The notes under the pieces: model-generated
What the model saw: the letters and a program-made list of their open reading frames with translations, nothing else
Told to the model about the DNA's origin: nothing
The model's database searches: none
Shown here: positions 29,690 through 39,583 of the stretch, piece after piece
How positions within the stretch are numbered: the first letter of the stretch is position 1
Layout of the letters: each line of letters opens with the position of its first letter
Translations under genes and position numbers: made by a program
NCBI GenBank assembly: GCA_003345545.1
Contig: PRDH01000003.1
Location: 17,413-81,412, forward strand
From: Candidatus Thorarchaeota archaeon
Lineage (GTDB): Archaea > Asgardarchaeota > Thorarchaeia > Thorarchaeales > Thorarchaeaceae
DNA: 64,000 nt
Reading direction: 5' to 3'

Positions 29690-30883
29690 ATGTTTGATGT
29701 AGCGGTTATTGGTGCGGGTCCCGCAGGATCCACAGCCTCGCGATACTTGGCAAAGCAAGGGCTGAAGGTGTGCATCATAGACAAAGATACATTTCCGAGG
29801 AACAAACCCTGTGGGGGTGGATTCGCACAAGGGCTCTTGGATGATTTCCCCTATCTGAAGAAGAGAGCAGATGAGTTTCTCAAGGGCATCGCTAGACTGG
29901 GCATTCTACACTCTCCGAATCTACATATCGCGCTCTCGGGCAAAGTGGAAATGGCCATGACGTTGAGAACTGATTTTGACAATGTGCTTCTTGAGAGCGC
30001 TCTGGAGCAGGGTGCAGCTTCTTACATTGGTTCGCGGGCAAGGCACATTACAATTAGACCAGGTTCTTCAAAGGTCGAGCTCGCCAATGGTAACTCCATT
30101 AAGTCATGCATGATTGTTGGAGCAGACGGAGTTTCCAGCATCGTTGCACGTGAGTCAGGCCTTCAGCGTAGCTGGCCCAAGAGCAAAATAACTGCTTGCC
30201 GTGTTGCCGAGGTGCCAGCTAAGCAGGACGAAATCATTGACAGATACACAGAAGACCTGCAATACCATTTCTATGCCAGCTTTGGCGGACTACCAGGATA
30301 TGGATGGATCTTTCCAAAACGAGAAACAATCAATGTAGGTCTAGGAATCGTTGGCGCTCATGCACGTGGACTACCTACAATATTCGAAACATTTGTTCGG
30401 TATCTAAAGAGTGAGAATCTTCTCGCGAGAGATGCAGACCTCTCATCAGTCAGGGGAGCTCTTGTCCCAACAGGGGGACCTGCGAAGAAGACAGTCAGCG
30501 ACGGCTGCCTTATTGTCGGAGATGCGGCAGGTATGGTAGACCCCCTGACTGGAGGAGGAATTGCCTATGCCATGAGGGCTGGTCGTCATGCATCGAGAGC
30601 GATTGCTACTGCTTTCGACAATGGGCTGGAGCATGAAACTCTCTTGAAGTACGAGCAGTCATGGAAGAACGATTTTGGAAAGGACTTCAAGGGTCACTTG
30701 CTTGCACAGAAGGTCATCACGAGCCCCTTTACAGACCTGTTCTTTGAGATAGGGCGACGTGATGAACTGATTCAAAAGATGGTGTCTGAGTCCATGGATA
30801 ATTCCTCTAAAAGCAAAATCGATACAAGGAACTTGGTCCTGCGAACTCTACTTGTCTGTCTACGCGGAGCCCTAGGGATATAG
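29690..30883 (+). CDS. Geranylgeranyl reductase family FAD-dependent oxidoreductase
   Basis: DVAVIGAGPAGSTASRYLAKQGLKVCIIDKDTFPRNKPCGGG; LIVGDAAGMVDPLTGGGIAYAMRAGRHAS. Confidence 0.9.
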   Translation: MFDVAVIGAGPAGSTASRYLAKQGLKVCIIDKDTFPRNKPCGGGFAQGLLDDFPYLKKRADEFLKGIARLGILHSPNLHIALSGKVEMAMTLRTDFDNVLLESALEQGAASYIGSRARHITIRPGSSKVELANGNSIKSCMIVGADGVSSIVARESGLQRSWPKSKITACRVAEVPAKQDEIIDRYTEDLQYHFYASFGGLPGYGWIFPKRETINVGLGIVGAHARGLPTIFETFVRYLKSENLLARDADLSSVRGALVPTGGPAKKTVSDGCLIVGDAAGMVDPLTGGGIAYAMRAGRHASRAIATAFDNGLEHETLLKYEQSWKNDFGKDFKGHLLAQKVITSPFTDLFFEIGRRDELIQKMVSESMDNSSKSKIDTRNLVLRTLLVCLRGALGI

Positions 30884-30982
30884 AGGAATTGCCGTTGTCG
30901 AGAATCTATAAGAAGGAATAAATGATGGTACTCGCCTGTAATTGCATTCCGTTTCTCAAAATGCAAGAGAGGCGACTAAGCT

Positions 30983-32656
30983 TTGGAAAGACCATGGTAC
31001 AAAAATTACGTTGAAGGTACTCCAAGAGAGATTAAGATTCCCGAAGGACCGCTTTGGAGAGGTCTCGATGATGCAGTCAAGAATTATCCTGATAACATCG
31101 CGCTCTTTTTTGAAGGAGTCAAAATCACATATCGCGAACTAGGAGAGCTTGTAGATAGAGCAGCAAATGGCTTCGCGAAGTTGGGAGTGAAGAAGGGGGA
31201 CTCTGTGGCAATCATGCTCATCAACTGTCCCCAGTTCGTGATATCATACTTTGGTGTACTGAAGTGTGGAGCAATAGTCACGCCAGTGAATCCCTTGGCT
31301 GTGCCCAAAGAATTGAGAATCTACCTGCAGGATACAAAGGCCAAGGTCATTGTTGTTCTTAATTTCTTCTACGGAGTCGTTGAGGCTGTACGTGCAGAGT
31401 CAAGCATTGAGAAGGTCATAGTCGCTGCCGGGTGGGACATGATGTCCAAGATCAAACAGATTCTGGCACCCAAGACCGTCTACAAGAAAGAGATGAAGCA
31501 TGTTCCTCCGCTTCGCGAAGGGGACATTCTCTGGAATGATTTCATCACGAGTGCAGTCCCGGAACCACCAGAAGTCAAGATAGATCCAGCTAAGGATATC
31601 GCAGTCTATCAGTTTACCGGTGGAACAACGGGAATCCCGAAGGCCGCAATGCTTACCCATAACAATCTGAAGGCAAATTGCGAGCAGTGCGGAGCATGGA
31701 TGGAGTGGATGGCTGAGCGTGGAAAAGAATCGTTTATTGCTGCACTTCCGCTTCAACATATTTTCGGACAGACAATCTCCATGAACTTGGCAATTGCCTG
31801 GGGGAGCACAATAATCTTGGTGCCAAATGCTAGGGACATTAAGCACCTCCTAGAACTCATACACAAACAACGACCAACATTCTTCCCAACAGTATCGACA
31901 CTAGCCATTGCCATATACAGTCATCCTGATGCCAAGAAATACGATTTGACTTCACTGAAACTCTCTATTGCAGGCGCGATGGCATTACCGCCCGAGGTGA
32001 CACGAAGATTCGAGGAAGTCACAAACTCAATCATCATTGAAGGCTACGGGCTAAGTGAGGCTAGTCCTGTCACACACGCCAATCCGCTGGATAAGAAAAC
32101 AAGGAGAATTGGTTCAATTGGTCTGCCATTCCCAAGTACAGACTGCAAGATTGTTGATCTAGATGATCGGTCAAAGGACTTGCCAGTTGGAGAGGTTGGA
32201 GAGCTTGCTGTGAAAGGGCCCCAGATAATGAAAGGGTATCACAACCGTCCCGATGAAACCGCTGATGTCCTTTCAAAGGATGGATGGCTGTACACAGGAG
32301 ACATCGCCAAACTCGACAAGGATGGGTGGACATATATCGTTGACCGCAAGAAGGACCTAATCAATGCGAGTGGCTTCAAGGTTTGGCCTAATGAAGTCGA
32401 AGAAGTCCTCTTCGAACATCCGAAGGTACGCGAGGCTGCGGTCATCGGTATTCCTGACGAAACAAGAGGAGAAACCGTCAGGGCATTTGTCGTACTACAA
32501 CCCGGCCAGACTGCCACAGTTGATGAAATCAGGGCATTCTGCAAGGAGAAGATGTCCGCATACAAAGTACCCACTCATGTTGAATTTGTTGAGTTCCTAC
32601 CCAAAACGCAGGTAGGCAAAATCCTACGAAGAGAGCTTCGCGGAACGAAAGAATAA
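30983..32656 (+). CDS. Long-chain fatty acid-CoA ligase (AMP-forming)
   Basis: YQFTGGTTGIPKAAMLTHNNL, EGYGLSEASPVTH, GWLYTGDIAKLDKDGWTYIVDRKKDLINASGFKVWPNEVEEVLFEHPKV. Confidence 0.92.
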   Translation: MERPWYKNYVEGTPREIKIPEGPLWRGLDDAVKNYPDNIALFFEGVKITYRELGELVDRAANGFAKLGVKKGDSVAIMLINCPQFVISYFGVLKCGAIVTPVNPLAVPKELRIYLQDTKAKVIVVLNFFYGVVEAVRAESSIEKVIVAAGWDMMSKIKQILAPKTVYKKEMKHVPPLREGDILWNDFITSAVPEPPEVKIDPAKDIAVYQFTGGTTGIPKAAMLTHNNLKANCEQCGAWMEWMAERGKESFIAALPLQHIFGQTISMNLAIAWGSTIILVPNARDIKHLLELIHKQRPTFFPTVSTLAIAIYSHPDAKKYDLTSLKLSIAGAMALPPEVTRRFEEVTNSIIIEGYGLSEASPVTHANPLDKKTRRIGSIGLPFPSTDCKIVDLDDRSKDLPVGEVGELAVKGPQIMKGYHNRPDETADVLSKDGWLYTGDIAKLDKDGWTYIVDRKKDLINASGFKVWPNEVEEVLFEHPKVREAAVIGIPDETRGETVRAFVVLQPGQTATVDEIRAFCKEKMSAYKVPTHVEFVEFLPKTQVGKILRRELRGTKE

Positions 32657-32668
32657 ACAAATTGTGAG

Positions 32669-32694
32669 CCGGAAGGCATCCAGAGCTCTTCCGG
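32669..32694. terminator. Hairpin between convergent genes
   Basis: CCGGAAG ... CTTCCGG inverted repeat followed by a T-rich tract. Confidence 0.4.
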
Positions 32695-32710
32695 TCTCAT
32701 TCTCTCTTCT

Positions 32711-33301
32711 TCACTCACTCGATTGAAAAGAATCTGTTTCAAAATCCTCTATGAGGGCTTGAACTTCGGGCCTTCCCAGCAATTTCCGCCGGGTTTCAGA
32801 CATGTTATTGATAACACATGCGATGCCAACGACTGATGCACCCACACTTTCTACGAATTTCTTGACCGCCAGTACGGTGGTACCTTGTCGTAACCAGTCA
32901 TCCACAATGACTACCCGATCACCAGGGTCTATAGATTCCGAAACGATTGTCAGTTTTCTATCAGCATATCGACTGAAAGGAAACACCTCTACTTGTCGAT
33001 CATAGTCATCAGGAATGTAGAATATTGAACGTGCAGGAACGATTCCGCAGCCCATGTAGTAGGCGATAGCACTGCCCAAAGCGATACCACGTTGTTCAAT
33101 GCCAATTACCTTGTTTGGCTTTACCTCTAGTAGCGGTTTTGCAAGTTCTACAACTGCTTGGTGGAACACATCGGGATGCTCAAGCAGCCTGCTGATATCG
33201 CAAACTGCCTTTCCAGGGGTTGGCCAGTCCTTGATCACCTCAACGTAGTTTCTAAAATCCATGTCAGCCATCGCTCCGTTGTCAGAGCCATCTCCAAGCA
33301 A
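32711..33301 (-). CDS. Adenine phosphoribosyltransferase family protein
   Basis: DWPTPGKAVCDISRLLEHP, IGIEQRGIALGSAIAYYMG, DRVVIVDDWLRQGTTVLA PRPP-binding loop. Confidence 0.85.
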   Translation of the reverse strand: MLGDGSDNGAMADMDFRNYVEVIKDWPTPGKAVCDISRLLEHPDVFHQAVVELAKPLLEVKPNKVIGIEQRGIALGSAIAYYMGCGIVPARSIFYIPDDYDRQVEVFPFSRYADRKLTIVSESIDPGDRVVIVDDWLRQGTTVLAVKKFVESVGASVVGIACVINNMSETRRKLLGRPEVQALIEDFETDSFQSSE

Positions 33302-33404
33302 GACTTAATCCTTTCGTTACTGATGTGAATCGCAGCTTTTCCGATACCAGACGCGAAACAGTTAATTTGCGAAATCTATTATTCTAGATTGGGAGTCTGG
33401 TCAT

Positions 33405-34748
33405 TTGATAGTACCCGGAACAACTATCTCACTTACGCTGATGCCCACGTATATCGAGGTAAGAGACAAAGGCGTTATCAAAAAGAAAATACCACTGAAA
33501 GCTAGGTCCTTTGAAGATATTTCACTGGAGCTCCAGAAGTACTTCAGATATCTGAGCAAACGACTTGCGCCTGGAGTACTGGATGAAACACTAGTCAGAA
33601 TCGGTCTCCCCAGAGCTCGAAGGATTCTCCATGAGCCTGAACCTGAGCCTGAATCAACCATCGAAGAACCTGTCATTGAAGCTGCCAAAGCACCAAGCGC
33701 ACCACAGAGATTCGAGGAACCTCCAGCAGAAACAAAGGAACATCCCAAAAAGAAAGGCAGGAAGAAGGGCACGAAGGAAAAGGCTGCAGTTCCTCCTACG
33801 CAGAGCCAGGGTACTAGTGCCGATGAGAAGGGAGTGATTCTGTCAAAGGACTTCGATGATATAGCAGATGCTCTTGAGGCAGTCGAAGCACTGAGTGACT
33901 CGTTTATGGCTGGGGCCAAGGAGCCCCATAGGAATGAAAAACAGGCACAAATCAGTATCAATGTTGAGGGACAGGAGGAAATCGTCGCCTCTGGAAGCAC
34001 GTATGTCCGAGCACCTGAAAACGTAAGAGGACCGGAAAAAGAGACTGTCACAACAGAAGAACCGGAGTTTGTTGAGATTGTTGCTGAAACCATTGGTGAA
34101 GAGATACTCCCAAAGGCAGCAGAAGAAATATCGCTCCCTGTCACGCCTGCTCATCAGATAAAGCCGATTACAGAATGCAAAGCCCTACTTCTGGGAGAAA
34201 CAGGAGTTGGCAAACGATGCCTGAGTGCCAAGGCTGGGATTATGTCGCTTGTTATTAACGAAGAAACGAATGAGGTATCCCCATATATCTATAACAGAGT
34301 CTTCGAAGGCGCGAACCACAGAATCAGTCTGAATACTTGGTCATTTGACCTGGCAGTGAAATCCAAACTGCCGAGGAAGGAGTTCTATTCTAATGCCCAA
34401 GTGATAATCGTCGTCTACGCCGCGTCCGATCGATGGTCCTTCGAAAGCATAGATTTCTGGCTAAGAGAAGCGTCAATTTCATGTGAAAACAACTTGCCAA
34501 TTGTAATTGTTGGAAACAAAATTGACCTGCGTACAGAAGGCGGAGATGATTCAGGCGAGGAGCACGTGAGCCACGAAGAAGGATTTCAATTCGCTGAAGA
34601 ATTAGCAAAGAGGTTTTCTACGAGGCAGGGGCTCCATCCCGTGGCCTTCATTGAAACATCATGCTTGACAGGGGAGAATATAGAGAGCGTATTCAAGACT
34701 GCTGCAGGCCTCTTCGAGAACAGCCTACAAAAGCTGACCGCGCAGTAA
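33405..34748 (+). CDS. Divergent Ras-like small GTPase (pseudo-GTPase candidate) with long low-complexity N-terminal extension
   Basis: ALLLGETGVGKRCLS (P-loop), LPIVIVGNKIDL (G4), FIETSCLTGENIESVF (G5); acidic/Pro/Lys-rich middle region. TTG start uncertain. Confidence 0.75.
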   Translation: MIVPGTTISLTLMPTYIEVRDKGVIKKKIPLKARSFEDISLELQKYFRYLSKRLAPGVLDETLVRIGLPRARRILHEPEPEPESTIEEPVIEAAKAPSAPQRFEEPPAETKEHPKKKGRKKGTKEKAAVPPTQSQGTSADEKGVILSKDFDDIADALEAVEALSDSFMAGAKEPHRNEKQAQISINVEGQEEIVASGSTYVRAPENVRGPEKETVTTEEPEFVEIVAETIGEEILPKAAEEISLPVTPAHQIKPITECKALLLGETGVGKRCLSAKAGIMSLVINEETNEVSPYIYNRVFEGANHRISLNTWSFDLAVKSKLPRKEFYSNAQVIIVVYAASDRWSFESIDFWLREASISCENNLPIVIVGNKIDLRTEGGDDSGEEHVSHEEGFQFAEELAKRFSTRQGLHPVAFIETSCLTGENIESVFKTAAGLFENSLQKLTAQ

Positions 34749-34887
34749 GGCTTCAAAAGCGCCACTGACTCAGAGAATTCATATAGTCGTCAGGCATGAC
34801 TATCAACGAACTAGACTCACTCCGAGATATCTAGCGCAGAGATGGTGACGGAATTCGACAGAATTTTGTGAGAGCTGTGGCAAGGAA

Positions 34888-35160
34888 ATGGATCCAATTG
34901 GGTCAGCCATCAGTCTAGAGGACAATTTCATCAACGATACTCGGCAAAGTCTTCACATTTGCACAGAATGCTTCAAGAAGCGTTTCAAGATAGTCACTAA
35001 AAAGAGCAGCGGTTATGGTGGTACCATCTATGAACTTGAAGAGCGCTCAACTCCAAGATTCGGATTGGGAAGTCAATCATTCAGTTGCCTGAAGTGCAAT
35101 TGGGTATCCTGGAATGAGGAAGGATTGAGAGCTCATATACGTAGATGTCATCCGCAGTGA
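34888..35160 (+). CDS. Small zinc-finger protein (probable N-terminus out of frame or with undetected start)
   Basis: ICTECF and CLKCNWVSWNEEGLRAHIRRCH motifs; same frame upstream encodes TEFCESCGKE without a start codon. Confidence 0.55.
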   Translation: MDPIGSAISLEDNFINDTRQSLHICTECFKKRFKIVTKKSSGYGGTIYELEERSTPRFGLGSQSFSCLKCNWVSWNEEGLRAHIRRCHPQ

Positions 35161-35808
35161 CTATCGATTCACTGCAAACTGACTGTTGTCTCTTATTATC
35201 TCATGACCTGATATTTTCAGACCAGGAATTCTTCGTGCAGCGCTCTCTAGCATTCCCATTCTGTATGTGGCAGTTCTTGGGCCCAGACCGTGAAGCCAGT
35301 CCAGTTGAGCCATATCGAGTTTCTTATTGGCAGAAAAATACACTTTTAGGTCCTCTGCTATTGCGCGGGACCTCTCTAGCATTGCTGCAGTGAGTCCGAT
35401 ACCAGGTGCAGCAAAACTGAGCAGTACCCAGATGAGGATCAGCGGATCAGCACCGAATTCTGCAGAGAAGAAAGCGAATCCAAAAAAGGTCGGACAAACC
35501 AAAGACAGTATCACAAGGATAAGTGAAATGTGTTGACTGGAGTCATCGCTTCCGAGGCCTGCCATGCCAATGATATCTTGGTCAGGAGGATAGAGGTAGA
35601 CAAGAACACTCCCAGATGTCAATCCAACAATGAGTGCGGATATAATAATTTGAAGCATGTATCCAAGGGTGCGGGTCTGCCATATAAGTGGGAAACTGAG
35701 AAGAGATTGTACAATCAGAGTGCCAGCAATGATCGCAGCACCAACAGCGAAACCCTGCCAGCTGAAGAATTCGTGTTTGTGGGCCATTATCTCATCAGAC
35801 AAAACCAA
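35161..35808 (-). CDS. Hypothetical multi-pass membrane protein
   Basis: 215-aa ORF with about four hydrophobic segments. Confidence 0.5.
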   Translation of the reverse strand: MVLSDEIMAHKHEFFSWQGFAVGAAIIAGTLIVQSLLSFPLIWQTRTLGYMLQIIISALIVGLTSGSVLVYLYPPDQDIIGMAGLGSDDSSQHISLILVILSLVCPTFFGFAFFSAEFGADPLILIWVLLSFAAPGIGLTAAMLERSRAIAEDLKVYFSANKKLDMAQLDWLHGLGPRTATYRMGMLESAARRIPGLKISGHEIIRDNSQFAVNR

Positions 35809-36093
35809 GCAGACCTCTTACTATTCTATGGCTATGTAAGTCACTAATGGTGATAAAGTTAACTCATCAATCAAGCCGCTGTCACACCAAATAGCTCACT
35901 CTCATTCTAATGCCCACCTGCATTGTGGAGTTGAAACAATTACACAGATTCGATACGATTCCTACTGCATCGGTTTCGGATACCAGTTGATGCAAGCGGA
36001 ATAGTACAATTCTTGATACTTGGAAGCAGTCATTTATTAGCAACCGCGATACATGTTCCATTGTCGCAGTATGTTTCGTTCGAGCGGGTTGAG

Positions 36094-36795
36094 ATGAATA
36101 GCGATACCATTGTTGATGTACAAGACGTTTCCCGAGTCTATAGGATGGGGGAAATTGAAGTTCATGCACTGCGAGGAGTCTCGCTGCAGATTCAGCGAGG
36201 TCAAGCAATTGGCATCATGGGGCCAAGTGGCAGCGGCAAGACCACCCTTCTGAATCTTATCGGTGCCCTTGATAGGCCGACAAGGGGTAGGGTTGTCATA
36301 GATGATGTCGATATTACAGAGATGTCTGACGACGCGCTTACTACTGTTAGGCGAAATAAAATCAGTTATGTCTTCCAATTCTTCAATCTGCTGCCTGTAT
36401 TGACAGCCTATGAGAATGTGGAACTGCCACTGCTCATTGCAGGAGTGGTTGAAGACGCACGGAAAGAGCAAGTGGACCATTTGCTGTCCCTGGTCGGTCT
36501 CACTGAGAGGGCTGAACACCGACCAGACGAGTTGTCAGGCGGCGAACAACAGAGAGTCGCTATTGCTCGAGCTCTCGCCAAGCCAAAGGGTTCTGCTAGT
36601 TCCATCGTGGTCCTAGCAGACGAGCCGACTGGAGACCTAGACTACAACACTGGTAAAGAGATTCTGGATATTCTTGTATCGCTAACAAAGGGAGAGGGTG
36701 GAACGCTAATCACTGTGACGCATGATCCAGAAGTAGGCGAAAAGATGGACTATGTATACAGAATGCGCGACGGCCAGATTGAGAATCCTAAATGA
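36094..36795 (+). CDS. ABC transporter ATPase (LolD/MacB-like)
   Basis: MGPSGSGKTTLLNLIG, LSGGEQQRVAIARALA, VVLADEPTGDLD. Confidence 0.93.
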   Translation: MNSDTIVDVQDVSRVYRMGEIEVHALRGVSLQIQRGQAIGIMGPSGSGKTTLLNLIGALDRPTRGRVVIDDVDITEMSDDALTTVRRNKISYVFQFFNLLPVLTAYENVELPLLIAGVVEDARKEQVDHLLSLVGLTERAEHRPDELSGGEQQRVAIARALAKPKGSASSIVVLADEPTGDLDYNTGKEILDILVSLTKGEGGTLITVTHDPEVGEKMDYVYRMRDGQIENPK

Positions 36796-36805
36796 GGTGT
36801 GATTC

Positions 36806-39583
36806 ATGACTTCAGTGCCTGTGGGCTATGAGGCGTTTCATAGCCTCAGAAGAAGGGCTGTCACTCTTCTCTGCTTTCTACTCGCGTCGACAATGACAAT
36901 GGGCATTACAGTGTATGTAGATTCCTATTCGGTCCATGAGTGGGACAAGAATATTGATGTGGGCGATGTGGCGATCAGAGTTTCAGGTTATGACATAGTG
37001 GATTATGTCAGTGAGATAAGGGGACTGTCAGGAGTGACCAAGGCAGAGGCACTCCCCAGTGCATACGGACAACTGAGAAGAGCGGCGAATCTCACGGCAG
37101 GCACTCAGGAGTTGTTTACCGATGGGCAGCTACTTGCCCCAAACCAGCAATTCACTGATACATTTCCAAACTACATCGAGCTTGTGCGTGGGAGAATGCC
37201 AGAGAATTCCACTGAGGTCGCAGTAATCAACTCATTAAACACTTACTACAATGTCAATCTTGGCGACAATCTGATCCTTGGCACAGAAAACACTGAGATG
37301 AACGTGACAGTCGTTGGATTCTATCGACATGGAGGTCAAGGAGAGTCACCATACTATTGGATGTATGAGAGTATTGCGATAGTCATGGACGGTGTACTAG
37401 CATATTCTTATCCCTATACAGATATTCTGGTCGATGTAGATCGCGCTCCACTCACGCCTTTCAATCCTGCAGGTTCTCTTGGCTATATGAACGGGATTGA
37501 CGAAGCGATTAGGAGCCTTGATCCAAATTATAACCCTGCTTATGACCCCTATTCAGCCCTCAGTGTTGAGGACCGCCTCGCTTCTGGCATCACGGCCTAT
37601 ATTCTCTGGGTTCAAGCAACGCGAATAAGTGAGATGCTAAGGGCATCAAGTATCATACTTCTTGTGATTCTTGTCACTTTCCTTGCAATACGGCACAACG
37701 TCAATGAACGTCGATTTGAGGAAAGCATCCTCATATCAAGAGGTGCTGCAAAGGGAGATCTGGAGAAAATAGTCACCCGAGAGGTACTTGAACTGGCAAT
37801 CGTATCATCTCTTCTCGGAATACCATTGGGGCTGCTCTTCAGCAGAGTAGCGATTGGGGCGACTGGCTTCTTCTCTTTCGATTTCAGCCTCTTCATCAGT
37901 GAGCCCATATTGGTCAGCCTTGAATCATTGATAATTGCAGTTATTGTCGGGCTTGTCCTTCCAATGCTCACCCTAGCAGGCTATCGTATGGTCTATTCGA
38001 CAAAGAGGAAAGCTGACGAAGAACGCGGAAAGATAGCCAAGCTAGCAAGAGGACTCAGCCTCATTCGCTGGGATGTGTTCATTACGGTCATCGCTGGTCT
38101 CCTATTGCTCGCGCTCTCGACGGGTGGGCCTTCGGCCGCAAGCAATCCTATCTTGTCGATGCTCATGTCGCTCGTTCCACTTCCTCTCTTCCTCGGAGTA
38201 GCAAGCCTCTCCATGAAGGCTTTTCGAAGAGGTGCCAATTGGATATCAAAAAGGATGAGGAGGATAGTTGGCGAGATACCATCATCTATTGGAATTCGAC
38301 GTGTCGGCAAGGAGGCTTCGTCAGCAGGAGCGGCTGCAATGGTACTAGTGTTGGCCATATGTCTGAGCTGGAACAGCGCGATCATTGACGCATCGCTGCC
38401 TGTCACGGCTCAGAACCAGGCAAGACTTGCAGTCGGCTCTGATCTCAGTTTCAGATTGGATGAGATGAGCTATGACGTCTGGGACGAGTTCTTGACCAAT
38501 GTCACAAGTCACGAACTAATCGTTGCAGGAACATTCGCCTCTACAAAACAACTCTATCTCTCAACAGATTACAGCGGCAGGACTTCGTTCCTAGCAATTG
38601 ACCCTGAAGACTATTTGGGCATTGGGTACGATTATCTAGGGAACCAGCTCAACGAGTCAGAGATTGCGAGTCTAATCAATCAAATCCAGACCACTCGTGA
38701 CGGAGCTATTATCACTTCAGATATTGCAGCTGCCTACAACCTCGCAGTTGGAGATGTTCTTCGTGCTTCCACGATGGAGGACGATGCTTTTCCCGTTTCT
38801 TTCAGAATACTAGGAATCACTGAGGCACTCCCCGAGATGCCTGAACAGCACGACTGGTTGTACTATGATATCCCGTACTACTATTACTGGGGGGAGCAAG
38901 TAGGCAAGTGGAGAGTCATTGTGAATCGTGAGTATTTCGGAACTCTATTCAATTTGGTCAATGAAACAAGTAACTTCCTATGTGTCAAGACCGTCGACGA
39001 TGCTAATGCAACGAAAATTGTCGAGGACATTGTTCAGGAAGGTGGATTCATTGCAGTATATAATGAGGAGTGGGACAGCGTCTATAGCCGTGTACACAAC
39101 ATTATAGATGACGTTTCATATAAAATGGAAAGGGCGATCGACACCATGCTCACTGTACTCACAGTGGGTTCAATCGTGGGTGCATTCTCGATATATGCTG
39201 TCGAGGGGCTTCGGGACCGGAGAAGAGAGATAGCTCTTCTCAGGTCAGTCGGCGCAACAAAGAATACCATCATCATGGCTCAGGCAGCAGAGATGCTTGT
39301 GCTCGTAGTGTTCAGTCTCTTCCTTCTACTTGTCTACTCGCCTTTGTTTTTGAGTTCATCAGTGGCCTCAGCAGGAGGCTCTGCGTCCATCTCGTATGAA
39401 GTATACCCAATCTCTGTCTTTCCCGTGATTCCATGGAACATCGTAATAGCAGTTCTCGGTTTCTTCATTCTGACCGTCACGGTATTCATTGCAGTCACTG
39501 CAGCTCTCAGCTCAAAGATTAATCTAGCTGAGGCCCTCAACACCTCATGGGCGGAGGCAGGACCCTATGGAGGAGAAGTCTAG
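36806..39583 (+). CDS. FtsX-like ABC permease (type 1 of locus)
   Basis: N-terminal TM plus large extracytoplasmic region, TM bundles, RRREIALLRSVGATKNTIIMAQAAEML. Confidence 0.85.
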   Translation: MTSVPVGYEAFHSLRRRAVTLLCFLLASTMTMGITVYVDSYSVHEWDKNIDVGDVAIRVSGYDIVDYVSEIRGLSGVTKAEALPSAYGQLRRAANLTAGTQELFTDGQLLAPNQQFTDTFPNYIELVRGRMPENSTEVAVINSLNTYYNVNLGDNLILGTENTEMNVTVVGFYRHGGQGESPYYWMYESIAIVMDGVLAYSYPYTDILVDVDRAPLTPFNPAGSLGYMNGIDEAIRSLDPNYNPAYDPYSALSVEDRLASGITAYILWVQATRISEMLRASSIILLVILVTFLAIRHNVNERRFEESILISRGAAKGDLEKIVTREVLELAIVSSLLGIPLGLLFSRVAIGATGFFSFDFSLFISEPILVSLESLIIAVIVGLVLPMLTLAGYRMVYSTKRKADEERGKIAKLARGLSLIRWDVFITVIAGLLLLALSTGGPSAASNPILSMLMSLVPLPLFLGVASLSMKAFRRGANWISKRMRRIVGEIPSSIGIRRVGKEASSAGAAAMVLVLAICLSWNSAIIDASLPVTAQNQARLAVGSDLSFRLDEMSYDVWDEFLTNVTSHELIVAGTFASTKQLYLSTDYSGRTSFLAIDPEDYLGIGYDYLGNQLNESEIASLINQIQTTRDGAIITSDIAAAYNLAVGDVLRASTMEDDAFPVSFRILGITEALPEMPEQHDWLYYDIPYYYYWGEQVGKWRVIVNREYFGTLFNLVNETSNFLCVKTVDDANATKIVEDIVQEGGFIAVYNEEWDSVYSRVHNIIDDVSYKMERAIDTMLTVLTVGSIVGAFSIYAVEGLRDRRREIALLRSVGATKNTIIMAQAAEMLVLVVFSLFLLLVYSPLFLSSSVASAGGSASISYEVYPISVFPVIPWNIVIAVLGFFILTVTVFIAVTAALSSKINLAEALNTSWAEAGPYGGEV

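Noticed and set aside
33401-34144. 247-aa minus-strand Ser/Leu-rich ORF
   Set aside because: Antisense to the Glu/Lys/Pro-rich region of the GTPase gene; composition is a codon mirror, no family motifs.
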